From Nitrospirota bacterium (GTDB lineage Bacteria; Nitrospirota; Thermodesulfovibrionia; Thermodesulfovibrionales; SM23-35), in contig JACAFE010000064.1 in NCBI GenBank assembly GCA_013388435.1, positions 1 through 48,236 of the forward strand: DNA of 48,236 nucleotides, read 5' to 3'. The notes below the pieces were generated by a model. It was not told where the DNA came from. It saw only the letters and a program-made list of their open reading frames with translations, and made no database searches. The translations under genes were made by a program, and so were the position numbers. Shown piece after piece: positions 35,201 through 46,537 of this stretch (positions are counted from its first letter, which is position 1; every line of letters begins with the position of its first letter).

Positions 35201-35573
35201 CACTAATATTATTGTCCGCTATCTTGTTAAAGATGACATTCCCCTTTATACGAAAGCAAAGGGTTTTTTTGATAAGGTTAAAAACGGCAGTGAAAAGGCT
35301 GTTATTCTTGAAAGTGTTATTGCTGAGTGCATCTATGTTCTGACAAAGATTTATCAAGTGCCAAAAGACAAAGCTTCTCAAAGCCTGATTGATATCTTGC
35401 ACTACAAAGGGATTGCAAATGATGACCGAGAGGAACTCATCAAAGCATTGAACCTTTTTTCGAAACAGGGCATTGATATTGTTGATTGCATTTTATGTGC
35501 AAAGAGCGTAGACAGTGGTGATGTTCTCTTTTCATTTGATGATGAGTTAAATAAAGTGGTAAGACACTTATGA
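35172..35573 (+). CDS. PIN-domain toxin (VapC-like)
   Basis: 133 residues from a GTG start, with GGAGG about 8 nt upstream inside the antitoxin gene. PIN residues are LPDTNIIVRYLV (first acid), ESVIAECIYVLTKIY (second), and GIDIVDCILCAKS with SFDDELNKV (third and fourth). VapC toxins are ribonucleases, often cutting tRNA or rRNA loops, and are held inactive by the antitoxin encoded just before. The length is normal and all acidic positions are present. Confidence 0.88.
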   Translation: MRKPARSLPDTNIIVRYLVKDDIPLYTKAKGFFDKVKNGSEKAVILESVIAECIYVLTKIYQVPKDKASQSLIDILHYKGIANDDREELIKALNLFSKQGIDIVDCILCAKSVDSGDVLFSFDDELNKVVRHL

Positions 35574-35715
35574 ATATCTTTAATCTGAGAGACAGAGTCA
35601 TTAATGATTACCACCAGTATGTCGAAAGCTTTCTCAATTTCTTATAAAGGTGATATGTATATTTATACTTTACAAATAGTTCTACTTTTTCTAAATCAAC
35701 ATGTCTGTGGTATGG

Positions 35716-35758
35716 TTGACATATCACATTAATATGTGATACACATAATTATGTGATA
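35716..35758 (+). promoter_or_regulatory. Promoter and operator repeats of the RHH/PIN module
   Basis: TTGACA (35716-35721) is followed by TATCACAT (35722-35729), TAAT, ATGTGATA (35734-35741), then a perfect 14-bp palindrome CACATAATTATGTG (35742-35755), with a further ATGTGATA at 35751-35758. The four half-sites of ATGTGATA type are those expected for cooperative ribbon-helix-helix binding. GGAGG follows at 35766-35770, before the ATG. Confidence 0.65.
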
Positions 35759-35776
35759 TATTAAACGGAGGTTTGT

Positions 35777-36022
35777 ATGGAACGGCAGAATGTAACATTA
35801 TCCCTTCCTAAGGCGATGCTGAAAAAGGCTAAGATGCTGGCATTGAAGGAAGATAAGTCGCTCAGCGCCCTGATACGGGAATCCCTCGAGGAGAAGATCA
35901 GAAAGGACACAGGGTATAAGGAAGCTATGGAACGAGAAATAAGCCTTATGGAAAAAGGCTTTAATCTGGGCACAGGTGGCCGCATGCCATGCTCACGAGA
36001 GGAATTGCATGAACGGCGATAA
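35777..36022 (+). CDS. Ribbon-helix-helix antitoxin
   Basis: 81 residues. The N-terminal QNVTLSLPKAMLKKAKMLAL, followed by DKSLSALIRESLEEKI, is a ribbon-helix-helix DNA-binding fold. The C-terminal region (EREISLMEKGFNLGTGGRMP) resembles the toxin-binding tail of VapB-type antitoxins. It should dimerise on the palindromes just upstream and repress its own operon. The 3' end overlaps the PIN toxin start by 14 bases. Confidence 0.85.
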   Translation: MERQNVTLSLPKAMLKKAKMLALKEDKSLSALIRESLEEKIRKDTGYKEAMEREISLMEKGFNLGTGGRMPCSREELHERR

Positions 36023-36515
36023 GGTGTTTGTGGACACAAATGTGATTGTATATGCATATGATAAAGACGCAGGTAAAAAGCACCAGTCTGCCTTAAATAT
36101 TATGAAAGACCTTTGGCACTCGGGGCTTGGGATTATAAGCACTCAGGTTCTACAGGAGTTTTTCGTTACTCTCACAAACAAAATCTCAGCGCCGCTGAAA
36201 ATATCTGTTGTCCGGGAAACAATCAGAAGACTTTCAAGGTGGGATGTAGTGCTGATTGATGTAGACATAATAATAAGGGCAACAGAATTGCAGGAGAGAT
36301 ACAAATACTCATTCTGGGACTCTTTAATTATCGCATCTGCAATAGGAGGTGGGGCAAAAACCATCCTTTCAGAGGATCTTGCCGATGGTCAGACAATACA
36401 GGGCGTTACAATCAAGAACCCATTTATCGGTGAAGATACTATTTACCTTTTTTATCCTCAAAAGATTTTAAAGAAAAAGCAATCTCCATGTTATAAAAGA
36501 CAGGCAATTTCTTAA
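36009..36515 (+). CDS. PIN-domain toxin (VapC-like)
   Basis: 168 residues from ATG 36009, which has AGAGGA just upstream; a frame extension back to 35976 lacks a binding site and adds nothing conserved. PIN blocks: KVFVDTNVIVYAYDKD, STQVLQEFFVTLTNK, YSFWDSLIIASAIGGGAKTILSEDLADGQ. This is the usual set of acidic residues for a VapC ribonuclease. Family members commonly end just after a GVTIKNPF-like segment. Here about 22 further residues follow (LFYPQKILKKKQ), perhaps through loss of the original stop codon. Confidence 0.87.
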   Translation: MNGDKVFVDTNVIVYAYDKDAGKKHQSALNIMKDLWHSGLGIISTQVLQEFFVTLTNKISAPLKISVVRETIRRLSRWDVVLIDVDIIIRATELQERYKYSFWDSLIIASAIGGGAKTILSEDLADGQTIQGVTIKNPFIGEDTIYLFYPQKILKKKQSPCYKRQAIS

Positions 36516-36662
36516 TCCAATAAACATTTGTATATATAACACCCTCTCAAAGATTTACAATTCCTTCAATTTCTATGAACAAAGGAATAATCGCATAGTT
36601 TAAATACAATTTTGAGTTTTCTGGTCAGTTTAATGTGAGAGATAACAACACTGGATAATAAT

Positions 36663-36703
36663 AAAAAGCCCCGCAAAAACTGCGGGGCTTGTATTTTTTT
36701 ATT
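36663..36703. terminator. Bidirectional terminator between PIN toxin and rpoC
   Basis: A perfect 10-bp stem AAGCCCCGCA (36666-36675) / TGCGGGGCTT (36681-36690) with loop AAAAC. On the plus strand it is followed by GTATTTTTTTATTTT, and on the minus strand by TTTATTATTATT. It ends both the toxin-antitoxin transcript and the long ribosomal/RNA polymerase operon. Confidence 0.9.
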
Positions 36704-36712
36704 TTAAAGTTT

Positions 36713-39700
36713 TTATTCCTGTAATTGCGGCTGTTCCATTAATGGAGGCTGAATTTCCCGCTTCACAAAGGTATTCCTGTATTTAGGTGTCCCTGTTCCT
36801 GCAGGTATAATTCTTCCCATTATCACATTCTCTTTTAAACCTCTAAGTTCATCAACTGCGCCGCTTATAGCAGCCTCTGTAAGCACCCGTGTTGTTTCCT
36901 GGAAGGATGCAGCAGAAACAAAGCTATCCGTAGTAAGTGATGCTTTTGTTATACCGAGAAGTAAAGGTTTGCCCTGCGCAGGTTTTCCACCTTCGGATTT
37001 TACTCTTGCGTTTTCTTCCTGAAATGCTCTTCTGTCAACCTGTTCACCTATAAGGAAATTAGTATCTCCCGGGTCTTCAATTCTGACTTTCTTCATCATC
37101 TGTCTTACTATGACTTCAATATGTTTGTCATTAATAGTAACACCCTGAAGTCTGTAAACCTTCTGTACTTCATCCACAAGATACCTTTGAAGTTCCTGAG
37201 GACCGAGTATATCAAGAATATTATGCGGGTTAACAGCGCCATCCATCAAAGGCTCTCCTGCCCTGACCCAGTCTCCTTCATGAACACCGACATGTTTTCC
37301 CTTGGGAATAAGATATTCTCTTGTTTCATCTCCACCTCTTACGACAACAACGCGCATTCCTTTATGAGCGCCTCTGAATTCAACCATTCCATCAATTTCA
37401 GTAACTATTGCCTGTTCTTTTGGCCTTCTGGCTTCAAACAACTCAGCAACTCTCGGAAGACCTCCGGTAATATCTTTTGTCTTTGTTGTTTCTCTTGGTA
37501 TTTTTGCGAGTATATCACCCGGATACACAATATCATTTTTTTCAACAAGAATATGCGCACCTGCCGGAAGCAAATATCTTGCTAATGTATTAGTTCCGGG
37601 TATTTTCTGTGTAACCCTTCCCTGTTCATCCTTTATAGAAATTCTTGGTCTCATATTAGCGGGGTAATCAATAATAACCTTATGGGAAAGTCCTGTTACC
37701 TCATCAACTTCTTCTTTGACTGTAACACCTTCGATAATATCTCCATGCGCTACCTTACCGCCAATTTCAGTAAGAATAGGCATAGAATAAGGGTCCCATT
37801 CAACAAGCTTTTGACCTATTTCAACTTTTTGTCCATCATTAACAAGCAGCTTTGCGCCGTAAACAACAGAATATTTTTCTTTTTCCCTGCCTTTAGAATC
37901 TACTATAGCTATGCTGCCGTTTCTGTTCATTACGACAAGAAGTCCTTCTCTGTTTCTGACTGTATTAACATTAATAAACTTAATAATGCCAGAGTTCTTT
38001 GCTTCAAGAACAGTTTGTTCAACAACTTTTGAAGCTGCACCACCTATATGAAATGTCCTCATCGTGAGCTGTGTTCCGGGTTCTCCAATAGACTGCGCTG
38101 CAATTATACCAACAGCTTCTCCTTTTTCTACAATTTCACCTCTTCCGAGATCTCTACCATAACATTTACGGCAAACACCAAATTTTGACTGGCATGTGAG
38201 AACTGAACGTATTTTTATTTTATCTATGCCAGCCTCTATAATTTTCTTTGTAATATCCTCATCAATCTCTTGATTGCGTTTCACTATTACTTCTTTTGTA
38301 ATCGGATCTTTTATATCTTCAACAGCAATTCTTCCGAGTATTCTCTCTTCAAGTGGCTGAATTATTTCTCCACCCTCTACAAGAGATGTAACATTAATAC
38401 CTTCTCTTGTTTCGCAATCATCTTCATAAACAATAACATCCTGAGCAACATCTACGAGTCTTCTTGTAAGGTATCCTGAATTAGCTGTTTTCAGTGCAGT
38501 ATCAGCAAGTCCCTTACGAGCACCATGTGTCGATATAAAATATTGCAAAGGAGTAAGGCCTTCTCTGAAGTTTGCAGTAATCGGTGTTTCAATAATTTCA
38601 CCTGATGGCTTTGCCATAAGACCTCTCATACCAGCAAGCTGTCTGATCTGAGCTGTGCTTCCTCTCGCGCCTGAGTCAGCCATCATGAAAATACTGTTAA
38701 AAGCTCTGCGTTCTTTTAATTCCTCTTCGGTAAAAGTTTTACCATCTTCAGCACCCAATTCCTTCATCATTTCATCAGCAACTTTTTCAGTAACATTTGC
38801 CCAGATGTCAATAACTTTATTGTAGCGTTCACCATGAGTAATCAGACCATCAGCGTATTGCTTCTGAACTTCTATAACTTCTTGCTCAGCATATCGTATT
38901 AACTCAGCTTTCCTGGATGGTATATGCATATCAGCCATTGAGATTGAAAAACCCGCTTTTGTTGCATACCTGAAACCGAGTTGCTCGAGTTTATCAAGAA
39001 AAACAACCGTTTCCCTTTTACCTGCCTGCTTATAAATATAATCAATTAACTTACCAAGTTCTTTTTTGGTCATTTCTTTATTTATCATGGAAAAAGGTAT
39101 TCCGGCAGGCAATATTTCTCTGAAAATTATACGGCCAACAGTTGTATTTACATATTCGCCATTGAGTTTAACACTTATTCTTGCATGTTCACTCAATTGT
39201 CCTAAGTCATAAGCTATTATTACATCCTCAGGACTGAGGTACCTGCCATTTGATTCAGCTTTTAATCTTTCCACAGGATCTTTTATTTGTTTAAGCTGCT
39301 CTTTTGTATATTCTATTCTCTCACCTTTAGCGCCCTTTTTCTCTTTCATTAGATAATAGATACCGAGAACCATATCCTGAGTTGGAACAACTATTGGCTT
39401 GCCATTTGCAGGTGACATTATGTTATTCACAGACATCATGAGTACCCTTGCTTCTATCTGCGCTTCAATAGAAAGCGGAACATGAACAGCCATCTGGTCA
39501 CCATCAAAATCTGCATTAAATGCTGTACAAACCAGAGGATGTAGTTTTATAGCCTTGCCTTCAACAAGAACAGGGTCAAATGCCTGAATTCCAAGCCTGT
39601 GCAATGTTGGAGCGCGGTTAAGCAACACAGGATGTTCTCTGATAACTTCTTCGAGCGAATCCCATACCTCAGGACTTTCTTTTTCAACAAGCTTTTTAGC

Positions 39701-40891
39701 AGCTTTTATAGTTGTAGCATAACCTTTTTCTTCGAGTTTATTGAAAATAAAAGGTTTAAACAATTCAAGCGCCATTCTTTTGGGAAGCCCGCACTGGTGC
39801 AATTTAAGTTCAGGACCAACAACAATAACAGACCTGCCAGAATAATCAACCCTTTTACCGAGAAGGTTCTGCCTGAATCTTCCCTGCTTTCCCTTTATCA
39901 TATCACTAAGTGATTTTAAAGGACGCTTGGTGGTTGTCTTAAGAACCCTGCTTCTTCTGCCATTATCAAACAATGCATCAACAGCTTCCTGAAGCATTCT
40001 CTTTTCATTTTTTATAATAACGCTCGGCGCTTTTAATTCCATGAGCCGCTTTAATCTGTTATTCCTGTTAATAACCCTTCTATAAAGGTCATTCAAATCA
40101 GAAGTAGCAAAACGTCCTCCTTCAAGCGGAACCAAAGGCCTTAAATCAGGTGGAAGCACAGGAATTACATCCATAATCATCCATTCTGGTTTGTTACCTG
40201 ATTTTCTGAAAGCATCTACAACCTTTAGTCTTTTTGTAAGTTTTTTCTTAATCCCGATGGATACTGCTTCATTGATTTTTATTTTTAAATCAGCGTAAAG
40301 AGCTTCGAGATCACATCTTCTCAAGAGTTCTCTAATAGCTTCAGCACCCATGCCAGCTTTGAATTTAGTCCCAAATTCGGATGTTTTCTTTTTATATTCT
40401 TCTTCTGTAAGTAAATCCTTTTCTTTGAGATTAGTATCCCCGGGATCAATAACAACGTAGCTTTCAAAATAAAGCACTTTTTCGAGCTGTCTCATCGTCA
40501 TATCGAGCAGAGTGCCTATTCTGCTCGGCAAGCCTTTAAGAAACCAGATATGAGCAACCGGGGTTGCGAGTTCTATATGCCCCAATCTTTCTCGTCTTAC
40601 CTTTGACTGTATAACTTCAACACCACATTTATCACAGACAACTCCTCTGTGCTTCATCCTTTTGTATTTACCGCAAATACATTCCCAGTCCTTAATTGGA
40701 CCGAAAATTTTTGCGCAGAAAAGTCCATCCCTTTCAGGCTTAAATGTACGATAATTTATTGTTTCAGGCTTTTTAACTTCGCCATAAGACCATTCCCTAA
40801 TTTTTTCCGGAGAGGCAAGCCTGATTCTTACAGCTTCAAAATCTGTCGGGTCTTTTGGTCTCTGAAAAATTGAATAAATATCTTCTGTCAA
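36713..40891 (-). CDS. rpoC: DNA-directed RNA polymerase subunit beta'
   Basis: 1392 residues from a TTG start at 40891. That start gives the family N-terminus [19 protein letters not shown], lies one base after the rpoB stop, and is preceded by AAGGGGGAG. The in-frame ATG at 40930 would add 13 residues (LNFWRRK) translated from rpoB coding sequence. Features: zinc ribbon [20 protein letters not shown], the absolutely conserved catalytic NADFDGDQM, the second zinc site with [16 protein letters not shown], and the bridge/trigger region [17 protein letters not shown]. The C-terminus is complete. Long insertions of the gammaproteobacterial type are not obvious. It is the last gene of the operon and ends just before the terminator. 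Confidence 0.95.
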   Translation of the reverse strand: MTEDIYSIFQRPKDPTDFEAVRIRLASPEKIREWSYGEVKKPETINYRTFKPERDGLFCAKIFGPIKDWECICGKYKRMKHRGVVCDKCGVEVIQSKVRRERLGHIELATPVAHIWFLKGLPSRIGTLLDMTMRQLEKVLYFESYVVIDPGDTNLKEKDLLTEEEYKKKTSEFGTKFKAGMGAEAIRELLRRCDLEALYADLKIKINEAVSIGIKKKLTKRLKVVDAFRKSGNKPEWMIMDVIPVLPPDLRPLVPLEGGRFATSDLNDLYRRVINRNNRLKRLMELKAPSVIIKNEKRMLQEAVDALFDNGRRSRVLKTTTKRPLKSLSDMIKGKQGRFRQNLLGKRVDYSGRSVIVVGPELKLHQCGLPKRMALELFKPFIFNKLEEKGYATTIKAAKKLVEKESPEVWDSLEEVIREHPVLLNRAPTLHRLGIQAFDPVLVEGKAIKLHPLVCTAFNADFDGDQMAVHVPLSIEAQIEARVLMMSVNNIMSPANGKPIVVPTQDMVLGIYYLMKEKKGAKGERIEYTKEQLKQIKDPVERLKAESNGRYLSPEDVIIAYDLGQLSEHARISVKLNGEYVNTTVGRIIFREILPAGIPFSMINKEMTKKELGKLIDYIYKQAGKRETVVFLDKLEQLGFRYATKAGFSISMADMHIPSRKAELIRYAEQEVIEVQKQYADGLITHGERYNKVIDIWANVTEKVADEMMKELGAEDGKTFTEEELKERRAFNSIFMMADSGARGSTAQIRQLAGMRGLMAKPSGEIIETPITANFREGLTPLQYFISTHGARKGLADTALKTANSGYLTRRLVDVAQDVIVYEDDCETREGINVTSLVEGGEIIQPLEERILGRIAVEDIKDPITKEVIVKRNQEIDEDITKKIIEAGIDKIKIRSVLTCQSKFGVCRKCYGRDLGRGEIVEKGEAVGIIAAQSIGEPGTQLTMRTFHIGGAASKVVEQTVLEAKNSGIIKFINVNTVRNREGLLVVMNRNGSIAIVDSKGREKEKYSVVYGAKLLVNDGQKVEIGQKLVEWDPYSMPILTEIGGKVAHGDIIEGVTVKEEVDEVTGLSHKVIIDYPANMRPRISIKDEQGRVTQKIPGTNTLARYLLPAGAHILVEKNDIVYPGDILAKIPRETTKTKDITGGLPRVAELFEARRPKEQAIVTEIDGMVEFRGAHKGMRVVVVRGGDETREYLIPKGKHVGVHEGDWVRAGEPLMDGAVNPHNILDILGPQELQRYLVDEVQKVYRLQGVTINDKHIEVIVRQMMKKVRIEDPGDTNFLIGEQVDRRAFQEENARVKSEGGKPAQGKPLLLGITKASLTTDSFVSAASFQETTRVLTEAAISGAVDELRGLKENVIMGRIIPAGTGTPKYRNTFVKREIQPPLMEQPQLQE

Positions 40892-40892
40892 G

Positions 40893-43800
40893 CTACTCCC
40901 CCTTATTTTTCTTCTCCAGAAGTTCAACATCTAAACCAAGACTCTGGAGTTCCTTTATTAATACATGAAAAGATTCGGGCACTCCTGGTTCAAGGGTTGC
41001 ATCACCTTTCACGATTGCTTCATACATACGCGCTCTTCCAGTTACATCATCACTCTTGACAGTTAGAAATTCCTGCAATGTATATGCAGCGCCATATGCT
41101 TCAAGTGCCCATACTTCCATTTCACCAAGTCTTTGACCGCCAAACTGTGCCTTTCCACCAAGCGGCTGTTGTGTAACAAGAGAATAAGGACCTATTGAAC
41201 GTGCGTGTATTTTGTCATCAACAAGATGATGTAATTTCATCATGTACATATATCCTACTGTTACAGGCTTATCAAAAGGCTCACCAGTTCTGCCATCAAT
41301 TAAAGTTATCTGACCATTAGCAGGAAGTTTTGCTTTTTTAAGAAGTTCCTTTATTTCGGCTTCTTTTGCTCCTTCAAAAACAGGAGTTGACACATGAATA
41401 CCGAGTGCTCTTGCAGCCCATCCGAGATGTGTCTCGAGTACCTGGCCTACATTCATTCTCGAAGGAACTCCCAAAGGATTTAGCACAATATCAACCGGAG
41501 TTCCATCGGGAAGATAAGGCATATCTTCCTGTGGCATAACCATTGCAACAACACCTTTGTTTCCATGACGGCCTGCCATTTTATCGCCAATCTGTATTTT
41601 ACGTTTCATCGCTATATAAACTTTAACAACCTTTGTTACTCCGGGAGGCAGTTCATCACCTTTTTTAAGTCTTTCGATAAGCTCATCATACCTGGATTCA
41701 ATTCGTTTTATGAGCTGGTTCGCTTCATGATTTGCCATTTCCATCTTTTCACGAACATTCATATCTTCAAGCTTTATGCGCATGAGTTGTTCGTCTTTGA
41801 TTCTTTCGAGTTGCTTTTCTGTCAGCTTTTTGCCCTTATAGCAAATAATTTCTTTTGTCTTCGAGTCTTTTATATCTTCAGCAACAGCACGACCAGATAG
41901 AATTTCTCTAAGCTTTCTGAATTTTTCTTGTTTTGCTATTCTTATCTCTTCATCAAGATCGCGTTGAAGTCTCTGTATTTCATCTTCTTCTATGCTCTTT
42001 GCTCTGTTGTCTTTTGCAATCCCTTTGCGTGAAAATACTCTGACATCAACAACAATTCCTTCTATACCAGGTGGAACATAAAGACAGCTTTCTTTGACTT
42101 CTTCAGCTTTTTCGCCAAATATCGCCCTTAAAAGTTTTTCTTCAGGTGTTAACTGGGTTTCACCTTTAGGAGTTACCTTTCCGACAAGAATATCACCCGG
42201 TTTTACTTCAGCACCAATTCTTATGATGCCGCTATCATCAATATCTTTAAGCGCTTCTTCGCCAACATTGGGAATATCGCGTGTTATATCTTCCGGTCCG
42301 AGTTTCGTCTCCCTCGCTTCAACACTGAATTCTTCTATATGTACGGAAGTGTAAACATCTTCCATAACAAGACGTTCACTGATAAGTATGGCATCCTCAA
42401 AGTTATAACCACCCCAGGGCATAAAAGCTACAAGAACATTTTTCCCGAGCGCAAGTTCTCCTGCTTCAGTACATGTTCCATCAGCAAGTATGTCTCCTGC
42501 GGATACTGTTTCACCAACATTAATTATTGCTTTCTGATTAATACATGTTGCCTGATTTGATCTTTGAAATTTAATCAATTTATAAATATCAACTCCGCCA
42601 CCATTTTCATTAGTTCTTACAACTATTCTTGAAGAATCGACACTCTCTACAATACCGCCTCTTCTTGCAATAACCAGAGCTCCTGAATCTCTCGCAGCAA
42701 CATGTTCCATTCCGGTTCCTACAATAGGCGCTTCGGGACTAAGCAAAGGCACAGCCTGTCTCTGCATATTTGAACCCATTAAAGCTCTATTTGCATCGTC
42801 ATTTTCAAGAAAAGGTATTAATGAAGCTGAAACTCCGACAATCTGTTTTGGAGATACGTCCATATATTCAACTTCCTGCGGAGAAACCATTCTGAAATCT
42901 CCGCCAACTCTTGCTGATACTGTCTCACCAGTGAGGTATCCTTTTTCATCCATAGGCGAAGTCGCTTCTGCGATTATGTATTTTTCTCCATCAATGGCTG
43001 AAAGATATTCAACTGTTTTCGTAACTCTTCCATTTATAACTTTTCTATATGGAACTTCAATAAACCCAAAGTCATTAACCCTTGCATAAGATGCGAGTGA
43101 GGTAATAAGTCCGATGTTTGGACCTTCAGGAGTCTCAATAGGACAAATTCTTCCGTAATGGGTTGGATGAACGTCTCTAACTTCAAAACCAGCTCTTTCG
43201 CGTGTAAGACCACCGGGTCCGAGAGCAGAGAGTCTTCTTTTATGGGTAATCTCAGATAATGGATTTGTCTGATCCATAAACTGACTTAGCTGACTTGAGC
43301 CAAAAAATTCCTTTAGAGCAGCCATAACAGGCTTTGCATTAATAAGGTCATGCGGCATTGCGGTCTCGAGTTCTGTAAGGGTCATCTTTTCTTTGATTGT
43401 CCTTTCCATCCTTACAAGACCTATGCGGAATTGATTCTCAAGCAATTCTCCGACCCTTCTAATCCGTCTGTTGCCAAGATGGTCTATATCATCAACCTCT
43501 CCTTTGCCTGTCCTTAAATTGAAAAGATATCTGACGATTTCAACAATGTCTTTATCTGTAAGTACCCTGTTGTCAAGATTAACATCAAGATTCAGCCTTT
43601 TGTTCAATTTGAGTCTTCCAACAGGCGAAAGGTCGTATCTTTTTGGATCAAAGAAAAGTCCATTAAAAAGATCCCTTGCCGCATTAATTGTAGGCGGCTC
43701 ACCCGGCCTTAATTTCTTATAAATTTCTATTAATGCTTCTTCCTGACTGTTTACTTTATCTGTAAGCAAGGTATCTCTAAGTGAAGACAAATAATGCACA

Positions 43801-44825
43801 TTGTCTATAAAGAGGAGATTCAATGTATCAATCTTAAGCGAAATGATTTTGTTAAATACATCCTCAGTAATTGTGTCATTGCCTTCAAGAAGCACCTCCC
43901 CTGTTGAAGGGTCTATAATATCTTTTAATGTTATTCTGCCAATTATATCTTCTTTTAATATGGGAATAGTTTTAATGCCGCAGGCTTCCATTTTTCTAAG
44001 AGCACCTTTTGAAATCTTGTTGCCTTCTTTAACAATCAATTCTTTTGTAACAGGGTCTGTAATATTTATAGAAGATTTCAAACCAATAAGAACTTCACTA
44101 ACTCCCCGGCTAAATTTATTCCCGTTTATTGTAATCACTTCAACAGGATAGAAAATCTTCAGGAGATCCTCATTACTGTAACCTAAAGCTTTAAGCACAA
44201 TTGTTGCAGGCAGTTTACGCCTTCTATCAATTCTTACATATAATAAGTCTTTTGTATCAAATTCAAAATCAAGCCATGAACCTCTTGATGGAATTACCCT
44301 TGCAGAATATAATAGTCTCCCGCTAACATGGGTCTTCCCCTTGTCATGGCTGAAAAATACTCCGGGTGATCTATGCAACTGACTTACGATAACACGCTCG
44401 GTGCCATTAACCACAAAGGTACCGGTTTCGGTCATCAGAGGCATTTCACCTATATAGACATCTTCTTCTCTCGATTCTTTAAGCCTCTTATTCCCCTTTG
44501 ACTCTATTTCCCAGAGATTCAGTCTAACCTTAATTTTTAAAGGCGCAGCAAATGTAAGGCCTTTTTGCAGGCAATCCCTTATCCCGAATTTCGGTTCACC
44601 CAAAGAGTAACCCAGAAATTCGATAGAAGCAGTTTCGTTATAATCTACAATAGGGAAAACACTTAAAAAAGCTGCCTGTAAACCTGTCTCCTCTCTTTTA
44701 TCAGATGGTATATCTCTCTGTAGAAATTTTTCATATGATCTTTTCTGTATTTCAATGAGGTTCGGGATGTCTAAAATATGGGGAACTTTTCCAAAGTTCA
44801 GTCTTTTTCTAAGAACCCTTGACAT
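40893..44825 (-). CDS. rpoB: DNA-directed RNA polymerase subunit beta
   Basis: 1310 residues, a usual length. It contains the rifampicin-site region [21 protein letters not shown] and [20 protein letters not shown], followed by [20 protein letters not shown]. The C-terminus has [32 protein letters not shown] and [15 protein letters not shown]. The rifampicin-contact residues look like the sensitive wild type. GGAG lies 7 nt before the ATG. It follows rplL by 11 bases, so there is no room for a separate promoter. Confidence 0.97.
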   Translation of the reverse strand: MSRVLRKRLNFGKVPHILDIPNLIEIQKRSYEKFLQRDIPSDKREETGLQAAFLSVFPIVDYNETASIEFLGYSLGEPKFGIRDCLQKGLTFAAPLKIKVRLNLWEIESKGNKRLKESREEDVYIGEMPLMTETGTFVVNGTERVIVSQLHRSPGVFFSHDKGKTHVSGRLLYSARVIPSRGSWLDFEFDTKDLLYVRIDRRRKLPATIVLKALGYSNEDLLKIFYPVEVITINGNKFSRGVSEVLIGLKSSINITDPVTKELIVKEGNKISKGALRKMEACGIKTIPILKEDIIGRITLKDIIDPSTGEVLLEGNDTITEDVFNKIISLKIDTLNLLFIDNVHYLSSLRDTLLTDKVNSQEEALIEIYKKLRPGEPPTINAARDLFNGLFFDPKRYDLSPVGRLKLNKRLNLDVNLDNRVLTDKDIVEIVRYLFNLRTGKGEVDDIDHLGNRRIRRVGELLENQFRIGLVRMERTIKEKMTLTELETAMPHDLINAKPVMAALKEFFGSSQLSQFMDQTNPLSEITHKRRLSALGPGGLTRERAGFEVRDVHPTHYGRICPIETPEGPNIGLITSLASYARVNDFGFIEVPYRKVINGRVTKTVEYLSAIDGEKYIIAEATSPMDEKGYLTGETVSARVGGDFRMVSPQEVEYMDVSPKQIVGVSASLIPFLENDDANRALMGSNMQRQAVPLLSPEAPIVGTGMEHVAARDSGALVIARRGGIVESVDSSRIVVRTNENGGGVDIYKLIKFQRSNQATCINQKAIINVGETVSAGDILADGTCTEAGELALGKNVLVAFMPWGGYNFEDAILISERLVMEDVYTSVHIEEFSVEARETKLGPEDITRDIPNVGEEALKDIDDSGIIRIGAEVKPGDILVGKVTPKGETQLTPEEKLLRAIFGEKAEEVKESCLYVPPGIEGIVVDVRVFSRKGIAKDNRAKSIEEDEIQRLQRDLDEEIRIAKQEKFRKLREILSGRAVAEDIKDSKTKEIICYKGKKLTEKQLERIKDEQLMRIKLEDMNVREKMEMANHEANQLIKRIESRYDELIERLKKGDELPPGVTKVVKVYIAMKRKIQIGDKMAGRHGNKGVVAMVMPQEDMPYLPDGTPVDIVLNPLGVPSRMNVGQVLETHLGWAARALGIHVSTPVFEGAKEAEIKELLKKAKLPANGQITLIDGRTGEPFDKPVTVGYMYMMKLHHLVDDKIHARSIGPYSLVTQQPLGGKAQFGGQRLGEMEVWALEAYGAAYTLQEFLTVKSDDVTGRARMYEAIVKGDATLEPGVPESFHVLIKELQSLGLDVELLEKKNKGE

Positions 44826-44836
44826 ATGTCTCCTTT

Positions 44837-45223
44837 TTATTTAATTTCTACTGTTGCACCCTGTTCCTCGAGTTTTGCCTTAATTGATTCGGCTTCTTCT
44901 TTTGAAACACCTGTTTTAACCGGCTTTGGAGCGCCGTCAACAAGATCTTTGGCTTCTTTTAATCCTAAAGATGTAAGTTCTCTAACAACTTTGATTACCT
45001 GTATTTTCTTATCTCCTGCTGCAGAGAGGATAACATCAAAGCTTGTCTTTTCCTCTACCTCAGGAGCTGCCGCACCAGCACCTGCTCCTGGCATTGCTGC
45101 AACAGCAACAGGAGCCGCTGCCGTAACTCCATATCTTTCCTCGAACTCTTTGATGAATTTTGACATATCGAGGATTGTCATGTTGTCAATAAACTCAAAA
45201 ACTTGTTCTTTTGTAACAGCCAT
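44837..45223 (-). CDS. rplL: 50S ribosomal protein L7/L12
   Basis: 128 residues. The N-terminal dimerisation helices ([19 protein letters not shown]), an Ala/Gly/Pro hinge ([20 protein letters not shown]) and the C-terminal factor-binding domain ([38 protein letters not shown]) are complete. The stalk protein recruits translation factors to the ribosome. AAAGGAGGACTT precedes the ATG strongly, as expected for a protein needed in four or more copies per ribosome. It is separated from rplJ by 84 bases. Confidence 0.97.
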   Translation of the reverse strand: MAVTKEQVFEFIDNMTILDMSKFIKEFEERYGVTAAAPVAVAAMPGAGAGAAAPEVEEKTSFDVILSAAGDKKIQVIKVVRELTSLGLKEAKDLVDGAPKPVKTGVSKEEAESIKAKLEEQGATVEIK

Positions 45224-45307
45224 TTCTTAAGTCCTCCTTTTTTATTAAACGCTCGCAAATAAGGTATTTTGTCTTAACCTTTTTTTGATTGTTTTTATTC
45301 TTTAAAT

Positions 45308-45823
45308 TTAACTTTTTTTAGTTTTTAATGCCTCAACCGCATAAGCAAATCTGCTTACCGACGCCTGTAATAGAGAAGCAAACTTACTGAGAGGAGCCTG
45401 AAATACTCCAGCCATCATTGAAAGAAGCACCTGTCTGGAAGGCAGCTCAGATACTGCCTTTAAATCACTGGCTTCACATAATGAGCCCTCAACAATACCT
45501 GCGTTAACTTTAAGCTTATCGTTCTTTTTTGAAAATTCAAGAACCTTTTTAAGAGCAAGCACTGGGTCATCATAGCTGATAGCAATACCTACAGGTCCTT
45601 TAAAAGAATCTTTTGCTATAGATAAAGAAGTTCCTTCAGATGCAATTCGTGCAAGTGTATTCTTAACAATTTTATACTCGAAATTTCCTTCTCGAAGAAG
45701 TTTCCTTAAATCTGAAAGTTCGGCAACAGTCATACCTCTGTAATCTGTAAAAACCACAGCCTTTGCTCTGCTGAAATCGTTTTTCAGCTCTTGAATAACC
45801 TGTTCTTTTTCTGTCCTGTTCAG
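45308..45823 (-). CDS. rplJ: 50S ribosomal protein L10, probable CTG start
   Basis: 171 residues if translation starts at CTG (45821-45823). This reads (M)NRTEKEQVIQELKNDFSRAK, the typical N-terminus of L10, and is preceded by AAGGGGG at 6 nt and by the rplA stop at 1 nt. The only upstream candidates in frame (TTG/ATG at 45856/45853) would add a peptide [10 protein letters not shown] coded inside rplA, with no ribosome binding site. Downstream blocks AVVFTDYRGMTVAELSDLR, YKIVKNTLARIA and GPVGIAISYDDP are standard. L10 anchors L7/L12 on the stalk and autoregulates this operon in other bacteria. Confidence 0.92.
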   Translation of the reverse strand: MNRTEKEQVIQELKNDFSRAKAVVFTDYRGMTVAELSDLRKLLREGNFEYKIVKNTLARIASEGTSLSIAKDSFKGPVGIAISYDDPVLALKKVLEFSKKNDKLKVNAGIVEGSLCEASDLKAVSELPSRQVLLSMMAGVFQAPLSKFASLLQASVSRFAYAVEALKTKKS

Positions 45824-45824
45824 T

Positions 45825-46517
45825 TTACACCCCCTTCCCCAGAGACGCCACATCAACTGGAATCCCCGGTCCCATAGTAGAAGAAACAGTCATTTTCTTC
45901 AAATACTTTCCTTTGCTTGTTGATGGTTTAGCTTTTATTATCGAATTAATTATTGTTTTAGCATTATCTATGAGTTTTTCTGTATCAAAAGAAACTTTTC
46001 CCACAGGCACATGTATAATTCCAGCTTTTTCGGTTTTGTATTCAACTTTACCTGATTTTATTTCTTTTACAGTCTTTGCAATATCAAAAGTCACTGTCCC
46101 AAGCTTTGGATTCGGCATCAAACCTCTCGGACCGAGTATTTTACCGAGTTTCCCGACTATCCCCATCACATCAGGCGTAGCAACGGATTTATCAAAATCA
46201 AGCCACCCCTTGGAAATTTTCTCAACAAGGTCTTCAGCTCCAACATAATCTGCTCCAGCCTCTAATGCTTCTTTCTCTTTTTCTCCTTTGGCAAACACGA
46301 GAACTCTAACTTTTTTACCTATTCCATGGGGAAGAACAACCGTGCTTCTTACCATCTGATCCGATTTTCTTGGATCAACACCAAGATTAACTGCGAGGTC
46401 AACTGTTTCATCAAATTTAGCGCAGGAAGATTCTTTTACAATTTTCATTGCTTCTTCCAGAGTATATTGCCTGGTTAAATCAATTTTTTCTTTTACTGCC
46501 TTTAATTTCTTACCCAT
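45825..46517 (-). CDS. rplA: 50S ribosomal protein L1
   Basis: 230 residues, standard length. Signatures: [34 protein letters not shown]-like [31 protein letters not shown], and the C-terminal [22 protein letters not shown]1 binds 23S rRNA and forms the mobile stalk beside the E site. In many bacteria it also represses its own operon. AGAGG precedes the ATG. It follows rplK by 20 bases, and its stop lies one base before the rplJ start. Confidence 0.97.
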   Translation of the reverse strand: MGKKLKAVKEKIDLTRQYTLEEAMKIVKESSCAKFDETVDLAVNLGVDPRKSDQMVRSTVVLPHGIGKKVRVLVFAKGEKEKEALEAGADYVGAEDLVEKISKGWLDFDKSVATPDVMGIVGKLGKILGPRGLMPNPKLGTVTFDIAKTVKEIKSGKVEYKTEKAGIIHVPVGKVSFDTEKLIDNAKTIINSIIKAKPSTSKGKYLKKMTVSSTMGPGIPVDVASLGKGV

Positions 46518-46537
46518 CTTTACCTCTTTATTTTTAA

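Noticed and set aside
35976-36008. Upstream extension of the second PIN toxin
   Set aside because: No binding site and no conserved residues; ATG 36009 fits the family and has AGAGGA upstream.
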